NCBI RefSeq assembly: GCF_024347135.1
Contig: NZ_AP024907.1
Span: 2,409,001 to 2,473,000 of the forward strand
Source: Vibrio spartinae
GTDB lineage: Bacteria > Pseudomonadota > Gammaproteobacteria > Enterobacterales > Vibrionaceae
Length of the DNA: 64,000 nucleotides
Reading direction: 5' to 3'
Shown: piece after piece, positions 57,142 through 64,000 of the stretch
How positions within the stretch are numbered: the stretch's first letter is position 1
Layout: each line of letters begins with the position of its first letter
Notes under the pieces: model-generated
Told to the model about the DNA's origin: nothing
What the model saw: only the letters and a program-made list of their open reading frames with translations
Database searches by the model: none
Translations under genes and position numbers: made by a program

Positions 57142-58491
57142 CTATTTTTCATAGCGCTTTCGTGTGCTTTTTGCGTCTAACTCAGCCAGATACTTGAGTT
57201 TCTCGTTGATTTTCCCTTCCAAGCCTCTTTCCGAAGGACGATAATAGCGAGTGCCAACCATTTCCGGCGGGAGATATCGCTCCCCGGCAGCATACGCACC
57301 CGGCTCGTCGTGAGCGTAACGGTATTCATCACCATAGCCCATTTCTTTCATCAATTTCGTCGGTGCATTGCGTAAGTGAAACGGCACTTCATATTCAGGT
57401 TCATCGCGGGCATCCGTCAACGCCTGCTTCCATGCCGTATACACAGCGTTACTTTTCGGCGCACACGCCAGATAAACCACCGCTTGGGCAATCGCCCTCT
57501 CACCTTCGGCCGGGCCGACACGCGTAAAACAGTCCCACGCAGACAAAGCGACCTGCATTGCCCTAGGATCGGCATTCCCAATATCCTCGGAAGCAATTGC
57601 CAGCAAACGACGTGCAATATATAACGGGTCACAGCCGGCAGCGATCATCCGTGCAGCCCAGTACAATGCGCCATCAGGGTTTGAACCACGAATTGACTTA
57701 TGAACTGCTGAAATCAGGTCGTACCAAATGTCTCCCTTATTATCAAAACGGGCGACTTTTTCACCGGCGACTTCTGCCAACAAGGACAGATCGATAATTT
57801 TTTTGCCCGCCTCATCTTCATTGGCCATGTCATATAACAATTCCAGGTAGTTCAGCGCCATTCGCGCATCCCCCTGAACCAATTCAGCCAGACGGTCTAG
57901 AACCTGATCCTGAAAATCAGCCGCAATCCCACCAAATCCTCTCACTTCATCCGTCACAGCCTGTTGCAAGGCGTCGGCAATATCTTGTGTATTGAGAGAG
58001 GTCAGCTTATAAACCCGCGTCCGGGAGAGCAGTGCGTTATTGAGCTCAAATGAAGGATTCTCGGTTGTCGCACCGATAAAGGTGACCGTCCCGTCTTCAA
58101 TATGGGGCAAAAAAGCATCCTGTTGCGATTTATTAAACCGATGCACTTCGTCCACAAACAGAATCGTACGAAAACCTGCCAGTTGATTTTCCCGGGCCCT
58201 TTCAATCGCAGCGCGAATATCTTTCACCCCGGAGGTCACCGCAGACACACGCTCAACACGTGCATTGGCATAGTTCCCTGCCAACTCCGCCAATGTCGTT
58301 TTACCGGTTCCCGGTGGGCCCCAGAGTATCATTGAGTGAAGATGACCGCTTTCCAGCGCCCTGCGCAACGGTTTTCCCGGACCCAAGATATGTTGCTGAC
58401 CGATATATTGCTCGATCCGCTGTGGTCTCATCTTTGCTGCAAGCGGACGAAAATCCTCATCCCCAGAAAAATCCAAACTATAGTTATCCAC
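57142..58491 (-). CDS. rarA: Replication-associated recombination protein RarA (MgsA)
   Basis: A AAA+ ATPase related to clamp loaders that acts at stalled forks and gaps. It has 449 residues. Walker A is GPPGTGKT (58-65), Walker B is [10 protein letters not shown], and the sensor region is [19 protein letters not shown]. The C-terminal tetramerisation domain is present ([20 protein letters not shown]). It lies between lolA and serS as in E. coli. Confidence 0.96.
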   Translation of the reverse strand: MDNYSLDFSGDEDFRPLAAKMRPQRIEQYIGQQHILGPGKPLRRALESGHLHSMILWGPPGTGKTTLAELAGNYANARVERVSAVTSGVKDIRAAIERARENQLAGFRTILFVDEVHRFNKSQQDAFLPHIEDGTVTFIGATTENPSFELNNALLSRTRVYKLTSLNTQDIADALQQAVTDEVRGFGGIAADFQDQVLDRLAELVQGDARMALNYLELLYDMANEDEAGKKIIDLSLLAEVAGEKVARFDNKGDIWYDLISAVHKSIRGSNPDGALYWAARMIAAGCDPLYIARRLLAIASEDIGNADPRAMQVALSAWDCFTRVGPAEGERAIAQAVVYLACAPKSNAVYTAWKQALTDARDEPEYEVPFHLRNAPTKLMKEMGYGDEYRYAHDEPGAYAAGERYLPPEMVGTRYYRPSERGLEGKINEKLKYLAELDAKSTRKRYEK

Positions 58492-58539
58492 AATGATGCT
58501 TATCCGTCATTCTTGAAGCGACTGTTTTTTAAACGATTG

Positions 58540-58607
58540 TTCTTTAGAAACAATGATTCTTTAGAAACAATGATTCTTTTGAAACAATGGTTCTTTTGAA
58601 ACTACTG
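58540..58607. repeat. Four tandem 17-bp repeats between lolA and rarA
   Basis: Units TTCTTTAGAAACAATGA (twice exact), TTCTTTTGAAACAATGG and a diverged TTCTTTTGAAACTACTG run head to tail. The last one contains the lolA stop codon. A more diverged unit may precede at 58523. Confidence 0.9.
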
Positions 58608-59213
58608 CCGCTGATCATCCACTTCGACACCCGCGGGAATTTTGAACTGAAACAAATGATTATCCGGCCGCTTCAGTTTGACTTGCTGGAACGAGAATAA
58701 ACTTTTCTGCCCATCCTGTTCAATCACATCAAAACCTTTCACCACCCCTTTTTTGTCAATTCGAATATGAAATTCCCCCTGCCGAGTGTCTGTTGCTGTC
58801 GGTACCAGTGTAAATTCATTCCCTTGCTGCGAAACACGATAATGTTCCCAGTCTTGTTTGCGGTTTCTCGTCAGCAACACAAAGGGGGTCTGCTCGGTTG
58901 CCTGAGATTGATTATAGATAGAGACCTGTTCCACAAAGGGATTGTAGTACCAAACGGTCGTACCATCCGATATCAATAGATTTTCGTCCGGTGACACCGT
59001 TTCCCACCGAAACAAGCTTGGGCGGGCAATGTCCACTTTCCCTTCTCCCTGAGCAACGACGTCACCATCAGGGCTGACAACCTGCTGTTGAAAATGAGCA
59101 CTGAATCCATCATTTAACGCAAGCCTCGCACTTAATTCATCTTTCGGATCCGCCAGTGCTGAAAAGCTACAGGCCATTGATATCAATAGAAAGAAGGCAA
59201 CCAGTTTTTTCAT
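58602..59213 (-). CDS. lolA: Outer membrane lipoprotein carrier protein LolA
   Basis: A periplasmic chaperone that carries lipoproteins from LolCDE to LolB. The start is [20 protein letters not shown] (203 residues with signal peptide, cleaved before DPKDEL), preceded by GGAGAA; a 24-codon upstream extension crosses a repeat region and is rejected. The family stretch [20 protein letters not shown], then [20 protein letters not shown] is clear. ftsK, the usual upstream neighbour in E. coli, is not here. Confidence 0.96.
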   Translation of the reverse strand: MKKLVAFFLLISMACSFSALADPKDELSARLALNDGFSAHFQQQVVSPDGDVVAQGEGKVDIARPSLFRWETVSPDENLLISDGTTVWYYNPFVEQVSIYNQSQATEQTPFVLLTRNRKQDWEHYRVSQQGNEFTLVPTATDTRQGEFHIRIDKKGVVKGFDVIEQDGQKSLFSFQQVKLKRPDNHLFQFKIPAGVEVDDQRQ

Positions 59214-59297
59214 GTGTTCTCCGCTGCTAAACAAAAGTGAATTGTTATTGATGGATATAGACCATTCTTTTCGGCTTTTTGTCATGTGTATGTCGAA

Positions 59298-59337
59298 AAA
59301 AATACGTCAGTTGAAAAATACGTCAGTTGAAAAATAC
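59298..59337. repeat. 16-bp tandem repeat upstream of lolA
   Basis: AAAAATACGTCAGTTG occurs twice head to tail (59298-59313 and 59314-59329), followed by half a third copy (AAAAATAC). Confidence 0.9.
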
Positions 59338-59379
59338 AGTGCGACGATCCCATCGTTCCTCAGTCACACTCAAGTGAAA

Positions 59380-59997
59380 TTACTCTGTTTGCAAGCAACA
59401 CTGTTTGAATTTTTTACCGCTGCCGCACGGACAGGGGTCATTTCTGCCGACCGTTTTATACGGGTTGACCCGATGAGCCCGGGCACCACTTTGCTGTTCA
59501 TCTGCGGCACAAGCGACTTCATGAATCATCACGTCCAGATGGTCAACCATCTCTGCCAAATGAGGCGGCGCGTCAATGCCAGCATCTTTCATCTGTTGAC
59601 GGGTTTCGGTTTCATCAACAGCCAGCATCAAGGTCGTGAGCAATGCTTGCAGCATCCGTTGCGTCCCATCTGACACAGCAACATGCTGCCAATGCGGTTC
59701 CAATAAAGGCCATATTGCCACAAACCCTGACGCAAATTCAGCCAGATCATCCCGATTGGTCACATCAAGAAAATCATCAACACAATACTGATGACTCAGT
59801 AATGCTGAGTACTGCTGTTGATAATGAGCGGTTAATGCTTGCTCTGCTGGATCGGTGAGTTCTGTCACCAATCGTGACATCCACAAATGTGCTTCCAGTG
59901 GCTGACAAGCCATATTGGCGGCAAGTACAGCGCCTTCAATGAATAATGGCGACTCGTCCGTCAGCAGTTCAGTTACATTCAGCAATTGATAAGTCAT
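59380..59997 (-). CDS. UPF0149/YecA family protein with SEC-C motif
   Basis: A 205-residue soluble protein. The N-terminal 160 residues are a helical UPF0149 (YecA-like) domain. The C-terminus is a SEC-C zinc motif, [18 protein letters not shown], of the same kind as in SecA, where it binds zinc and SecB or ribosomes. In E. coli YecA is linked to ribosome binding; here the same is only an inference. It lies between lolA (same strand) and dusC (divergent). Confidence 0.9.
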   Translation of the reverse strand: MTYQLLNVTELLTDESPLFIEGAVLAANMACQPLEAHLWMSRLVTELTDPAEQALTAHYQQQYSALLSHQYCVDDFLDVTNRDDLAEFASGFVAIWPLLEPHWQHVAVSDGTQRMLQALLTTLMLAVDETETRQQMKDAGIDAPPHLAEMVDHLDVMIHEVACAADEQQSGARAHRVNPYKTVGRNDPCPCGSGKKFKQCCLQTE

Positions 59998-60137
59998 GGT
60001 ACTTCTTTTCCTATTTTTCAGTCGCAGGACATTATACCGAGAACATCAATCAATGGCACGCAGCGGAGAGATTCTGGCGTGACATTTGCGACGGACCCAA
60101 TTACAATCGCGCGCTCTGATAAGAAGAGCGGAAGCTT

Positions 60138-61097
60138 ATGCGTATTGTTTTGGGCCCGATGGATGGTGTTCTCGATCATCTGATGCGAGAGATACTGACA
60201 GAAATGAATGATTATGACCTATGTGTGACAGAATTTGTCCGGGTTGTCCATCAGTTGCTGCCTAAACACGTCTACTATCGTCTTTGTCCTGAACTACACC
60301 ACGGCTCCCGCACTCGTTCAGGCGTTCCTGTCAATATTCAATTACTTGGACAAGACCCGGACTGGATGGCGGAAAATGCTGCATTTGCTGCAGAACTCGG
60401 GGCACATGGTATCGACCTGAATTTCGGTTGCCCGGCAAAAACCGTCAACAAAAGCAAAGGTGGCGCAGCACTTCTGGAATTTCCGGAATTAATTTATCAG
60501 ATCGTCAAAGCCTGCCGGGAAGCCGTCCCCGGGCAAATCCCCGTTTCAGCAAAAATCCGCTTAGGATTAGAAAATCCTCAAGACTGTTTTGAGATTGTCG
60601 ATGCCATTGAGCAGGCTGGCGCAAACGAACTGACCGTTCATGCTCGAACCAAAGCTGGTGGCTATAAAGCCAGTGAAATCAAGTGGGAATATATTCAGCA
60701 GATTCGCAAAAAAACCACTCTGCCGTTAATTGCCAACGGTGAAATATGGGATGCAGCCGATGCACAGCGGTGTATTGACGTCACCGGTGTCGAGAACCTG
60801 ATGGTGTGCCGCGGGGCGTTAAATCGCCCGAATCTGGGCAACATGATCAAATACAATCATGCACCGCTCTCTTGGTCTCAGATCATTGAGCTCTTGCTGA
60901 TTTATTCTCGCTGTGAAGTCAATGGTGATAAGAGCAAATACTATTCAAGCCGGATCAAACAGTGGTTTGCTTATCTACGGCAAGTTTACCCTCAGGCGCA
61001 CACTTTATTTCACGAGATCCGAACCCTGAAGAGCGTAGAATCGATTGTTGAACAGATTAAACATCATCAATCCGGGCAACCGCAGGAATCAGTATGA
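60138..61097 (+). CDS. dusC: tRNA-dihydrouridine(16) synthase DusC
   Basis: An FMN enzyme that reduces U16 in tRNA. It has 319 residues. It starts MRIVLGPMDGVLDHLMREIL. The general acid Cys98 is in DLNFGCPAKTVNKSKGGAAL, and the FMN/substrate block NELTVHARTKAGGYKASEIK follows. The DusC branch is inferred from the N-terminal PMDGVLDHLMRE and the C-terminal domain. It is convergent with the diguanylate cyclase gene. Confidence 0.94.
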   Translation: MRIVLGPMDGVLDHLMREILTEMNDYDLCVTEFVRVVHQLLPKHVYYRLCPELHHGSRTRSGVPVNIQLLGQDPDWMAENAAFAAELGAHGIDLNFGCPAKTVNKSKGGAALLEFPELIYQIVKACREAVPGQIPVSAKIRLGLENPQDCFEIVDAIEQAGANELTVHARTKAGGYKASEIKWEYIQQIRKKTTLPLIANGEIWDAADAQRCIDVTGVENLMVCRGALNRPNLGNMIKYNHAPLSWSQIIELLLIYSRCEVNGDKSKYYSSRIKQWFAYLRQVYPQAHTLFHEIRTLKSVESIVEQIKHHQSGQPQESV

Positions 61098-61128
61098 GCT
61101 CGCTTTCGCGCCACACCCATCAACAACC

Positions 61129-62589
61129 TTAGAAAATCAGCTGATTTTTACCACTCTTTTTGGCGATGTATAGTTTTTCATCGGCTGATTTCAAGATGGC
61201 ATCAATATCGTTCAACTCTCGACAAGCCACTATTTCGACACCACCGGAGATCGTAAAGCCACCTTTCACAATTGTCCCAGACTCGCCACACAACGCATCT
61301 TTCACGCGAGTTAATGTCTTCTTGAGATAACTTTTACGTTCAGCCGTCAGATACAGAACGAACTCTTCGCCACCATAACGGGCAATCGTATCGGTAGCAC
61401 GAATATGGCAGCGAACCTGATCACCGACATAACGGATAACCTCATCCCCGATATCATGACCAAAATGATCATTGATCGCCTTAAAGTTATCAATATCAAT
61501 CATCGCGATCGCGACATAAGACTGATGCGGTGAATGTTCAATAAAGGCTTCAAATCCGCGCCGATTGCGCAGGCCTGTCAATGGGTCCCGAACAGCAAGT
61601 CCTTCATAATAACTTTTCGCATGACGGGTATTCATAAACAGCAAAGACATCACAGCGAGTATATACATGACGGTAATAAGTGTTAATGTCTTTCTTTTCA
61701 GACTGACAAACTGATAAAGCTCATTCCCCCAACGCATATCGTAATACATGGCATGATGAAATGAGATCCCCTCCCCCTGAAGAGAGTGAGGTTGAAAAGC
61801 ATTGGTTGGTAATGACTCTCTCTGTGTATCAATAAAATGAAGCTTGCCCGCAAGACGTTGATTGGTATTCAACAGCTTATCTAGCATGATATTCAGTGAA
61901 ATGACCCCTTCAAACTGATGATCCGAGTAAACCGGCAACATCAAAGAAACGAGATCTTCTGTCGATTGCAACTCCTGGAATACCATCGGTCCACGCACGT
62001 TAATCGGCTGATTTTCGCCCAGATCCTGATACACATCCCAGTTTGGAGATTGAATTTGTTCGAGCACATCGGTTGTCGCATTAACCGAAAGAGTGTCAGG
62101 AGAAGAAATGATATACCCCGACGGATCGACATAATGAACGCCGACCAGATAATCATCCAAATCATGAAGCAATGAAATCACGGGAGCCAGTGCAATTCTG
62201 AATCCCACTTCGTGATGGAGTTTGCTATTTTTGTCACACAGTGATTTATCGCCAACAATAATGTATTCAAGTGCCTGTATATGAGCATTGGAGCGCTCCT
62301 CTGCATCTGTTGCCACAAACTTCGGCCGCATCTGGCATACACCGTTCACAATCTTTGTCGTATGCGTCAGTATCAGAGACTGACGGACTTTGATGTAGTT
62401 ATTCAAGCTATAATCCAAAATGGTCAACATCTTGGATGCGCGAAAGAATTCCCGTTCAATTCTTTCGTACTCTTCACCCAGTTCTCTCTCCAATTGTCTG
62501 ATATGCCCTTCAAACAGCATTCCTACGAGTGCCAAAGCAAAAACAAGCGGGGTCAGTAATCGCCCTTTGATAGAAAAACGTTTCTTCAT
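61129..62589 (-). CDS. Diguanylate cyclase with periplasmic sensor domain
   Basis: Makes cyclic di-GMP. The 486 residues have one membrane helix near 10-27, a periplasmic sensor (about 30-300) of dCache-like look, a second helix near 302-320, then a GGDEF domain. The active site is GGEEF (406-410), and the inhibitory site RATD (397-400) stands five residues before it, so product inhibition is likely. No EAL domain is present. An unusual palindrome lies 75 bp upstream. Confidence 0.92.
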   Translation of the reverse strand: MKKRFSIKGRLLTPLVFALALVGMLFEGHIRQLERELGEEYERIEREFFRASKMLTILDYSLNNYIKVRQSLILTHTTKIVNGVCQMRPKFVATDAEERSNAHIQALEYIIVGDKSLCDKNSKLHHEVGFRIALAPVISLLHDLDDYLVGVHYVDPSGYIISSPDTLSVNATTDVLEQIQSPNWDVYQDLGENQPINVRGPMVFQELQSTEDLVSLMLPVYSDHQFEGVISLNIMLDKLLNTNQRLAGKLHFIDTQRESLPTNAFQPHSLQGEGISFHHAMYYDMRWGNELYQFVSLKRKTLTLITVMYILAVMSLLFMNTRHAKSYYEGLAVRDPLTGLRNRRGFEAFIEHSPHQSYVAIAMIDIDNFKAINDHFGHDIGDEVIRYVGDQVRCHIRATDTIARYGGEEFVLYLTAERKSYLKKTLTRVKDALCGESGTIVKGGFTISGGVEIVACRELNDIDAILKSADEKLYIAKKSGKNQLIF

Positions 62590-62663
62590 TCACAGATATA
62601 CACTAAGTAAGAGGTTGTTCTTTTAAGCGTAATACAAAGAAGAACAACAGGAATTAGAAATGC

Positions 62664-62696
62664 ATCTTTTTATATCAAAATTTGATATAAAAAGAT
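62664..62696. promoter_or_regulatory. 33-bp AT-rich palindrome upstream of the cyclase gene
   Basis: Arms of 16 bp (ATCTTTTTATATCAAA and TTTGATATAAAAAGAT) are perfectly complementary around one base. It sits in the promoter region of the cyclase gene, 75 bp before the start, and separate from the lipoprotein terminator. Confidence 0.6.
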
Positions 62697-62751
62697 AATA
62701 AGAATTGACTTTTGTTATATGCGATTGGTGGATATGCTCAGCAATCTGTAT

Positions 62752-62777
62752 AAAAAGTGCGTTATCTCAACGCACTT
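62752..62777 (-). terminator. Terminator of the small lipoprotein gene
   Basis: On the minus strand AAGTGCGTT and AACGCACTT pair around a 5-base loop and run into TTTAT. Confidence 0.85.
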
Positions 62778-62795
62778 CTCTCTAGAATTATCTCA

Positions 62796-63311
62796 TTACA
62801 TTTCGGTCAGGGTCAGGACATCATCGATGTTGACATCCATACTTTCCGGATAAACGACATATACTTTCAATTGATAACGCCCAACCGCAGTGATATAACC
62901 TTCCATGTTATAACCATTATTTTTAAACTGCTGAATATAATATTTATTCCCTGCATGATAGAAAGTTGATTTCTTATATTTGTCACCCATCAAATGGGAG
63001 CGAGGCGTCCAGTAAGAATTAACATCGACAGTCGTTTGATCAATAACACGTACTTCGATGTTATCGTTATCAAACACCATGGTTTTCGTGATGATATTTC
63101 CCTGATCAACTGTCGAATTGCTAAATTTTTTAAACTCACTATTATCTTCCTGATGAGTTAATACAAAGCCATCACTGAGTACAATGCGAGTATTGTAGGA
63201 TGCGGCAGAAACGACATTATCCTGAACCGTAATATAGCGGTTTTGTGAAGACGTCGCAGCACAACCTGTCAGGACAAAAGTAACCAGTATTAGAGACAAA
63301 AAATTTTTCAT
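62796..63311 (-). CDS. Lipoprotein of unknown function, 171 residues
   Basis: I do not recognise this protein beyond its type. The N-terminus is a lipoprotein signal (MKNFLSLILVTFVLTGCAAT, Cys17). The rest is polar and beta-rich (NTRIVLSDGFVLTHQEDNSE, VRVIDQTTVDVNSYWTPRSH), with the C-terminus YPESMDVNIDDVLTLTEM. It has its own terminator and no operon partner. It is likely to be at the inner face of the outer membrane, since +2 is Ala. Confidence 0.8.
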   Translation of the reverse strand: MKNFLSLILVTFVLTGCAATSSQNRYITVQDNVVSAASYNTRIVLSDGFVLTHQEDNSEFKKFSNSTVDQGNIITKTMVFDNDNIEVRVIDQTTVDVNSYWTPRSHLMGDKYKKSTFYHAGNKYYIQQFKNNGYNMEGYITAVGRYQLKVYVVYPESMDVNIDDVLTLTEM

Positions 63312-63485
63312 ATTAATCGATATTCCCCATGATAAGTCGAAGCATCATACATGAAATAAATCAATAGATTCAATAAAGTATGATAATGCTCCCATTAAAA
63401 ACCAAGAATAATGTGAAAGAGATCAACATTATAAATCATGAGGATACTCATTCATTGTTGTCTCATTTGATTTCTGACAACGAAA

Positions 63486-63511
63486 AAAGACACGCAATAT
63501 TGCGTGTCTTT
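63486..63511 (-). terminator. Terminator of the ABC ATPase gene
   Basis: A 26-bp perfect palindrome with arms AAAGACACGCAAT and ATTGCGTGTCTTT; on the minus strand it runs into six T's. Confidence 0.9.
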
Positions 63512-63553
63512 CTGGTTTGGACTTTCAATTGTAAGGGAAAAGCAAAAACACAC

Positions 63554-64000
63554 TTAACTCAAGAGTAAACTATCATCAGCCAATGTCTCACCTCTGACTT
63601 TAGAAAACATGTCCAGTAAGTCCGGCACATCCATATGTTGGCGTTGCTCTCCCGCAACATCGAGTACAATCTCACCTTGATGGAGCATGACCGTCCGGTC
63701 ACCACAAGCCAGCGCATCTTTCATCGAATGTGTTACCATCATCACCGTCAGATTAAACTCTGTCACAATTTTATTCGTCAGATCGAGAATGAATGCAGCC
63801 ATCCGGGGATCCAGTGCTGCTGTGTGTTCATCCAATAGTAGTAACTTACTCTCTGCAAGCGTTGCCATGACCAGACTCACGGCCTGCCGCTGTCCTCCGG
63901 ATAGCAGACCGATACTGTCACCAAGCCGATCTTCCAGACCCAGCCCCAAAATACTTATACGCTCCTGAAACAACCGACGCCGTTTGGCAGAAAGTGCATA
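63554..64000 (-). CDS. ABC transporter ATP-binding protein, C-terminal part (cut by window end)
   Basis: The last 148 residues of an ABC ATPase; the N-terminal Walker A part lies outside the window. The signature LLSGGQRQAVSLVMATL, Walker B with LLLLDEHTAALDP and the switch histidine in MVTHSMKDAL are visible. The TAALDPRMAAFILDLTNKIV stretch fits the COG1101 group (partner of TrpX/TrpY-type or similar substrate-binding and permease proteins), which are outside. The DE-H-TAALDP form of Walker B and D-loop is typical there. Substrate unknown. Confidence 0.88.
   Translation of the reverse strand, partial: YALSAKRRRLFQERISILGLGLEDRLGDSIGLLSGGQRQAVSLVMATLAESKLLLLDEHTAALDPRMAAFILDLTNKIVTEFNLTVMMVTHSMKDALACGDRTVMLHQGEIVLDVAGEQRQHMDVPDLLDMFSKVRGETLADDSLLLS

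Noticed and set aside
58540..58607. CRISPR array
   Set aside because: The 17-bp units touch each other without spacers, and no cas genes are in the window.
59212..59673. 153-codon plus-strand frame across the lolA start and the SEC-C gene
   Set aside because: It crosses the tandem repeat and is antisense to the SEC-C motif; no start signal.

Overview
The window looks like a piece of a main chromosome from a gammaproteobacterium of the Vibrionaceae, probably a Vibrio. This is inferred from gene content and order as I remember them; no search was run. The pointers are an aat-bpt-infA / clpS-clpA / cspD / monomeric NADP-isocitrate dehydrogenase cluster, an attenuated his operon next to an NhaC-type antiporter and hns, gsk, mnmA-hflD-purB-htpX, bioA divergent from bioBFCD, and lolA-rarA-serS. 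Nearly all strong coding frames match conserved families. I see no rRNA, tRNA, CRISPR array, transposase or phage gene.

Layout. 1-6.9 kb: topA (cut by the window start), yciN, aroA, a glycine-zipper envelope protein, then aat-bpt-infA. 6.9-13.7 kb: clpA and clpS, cspD, icd, rluE. With aat and bpt, the clp genes put the writers (Aat, Bpt), the reader (ClpS) and the unfoldase (ClpA) of the bacterial N-degron pathway within about 4.5 kb. 13.7-21.1 kb: the full his biosynthetic operon (hisG-D-C-B-H-A-F-IE), with a leader peptide holding five consecutive histidines and an attenuator. 21.2-30.1 kb: antiporter, hns, gsk, mnmA-hflD, purB, htpX.

30.2-36.4 kb is the most unusual block. It holds a 57-codon small gene with its own promoter and terminator, then a one-direction run: YgiC-type ATP-grasp ligase, DUF2170 (YjfI), PspA-like YjfJ, a single-pore potassium channel, DUF2491 (YjfK), DUF350 (YjfL) and the YgiB/YjfM-type lipoprotein DUF1190. 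The parts are known families but their shared function is, to my knowledge, not established. I read it as a candidate membrane-stress or envelope-modification system. A 20-bp perfect stem terminator separates it from the biotin genes.

36.4-41.5 kb: bioD-C-F-B facing bioA, with a BirA-like inverted repeat between bioB and bioA. 41.6-55.4 kb is accessory: VanZ-like protein, short YgjV/SemiSWEET-like protein, acyltransferase, a two-gene membrane unit (DUF1295 plus sterol desaturase/fatty acid hydroxylase), a small secreted protein, an exported alpha/beta hydrolase under a 39-bp palindrome, a duplicated DUF2061 protein under a perfect Fur-type box, the ABC-F ATPase YbiT, DUF1883, DUF1203, an S41 peptidase lipoprotein, DUF6653 and an orphan RstB-like sensor kinase. 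55.6-64 kb: serS, rarA, lolA, a SEC-C protein, dusC, a diguanylate cyclase, a small lipoprotein and the C-terminal part of an ABC ATPase cut by the window end. Short tandem duplications cluster in the gaps around rarA and lolA.
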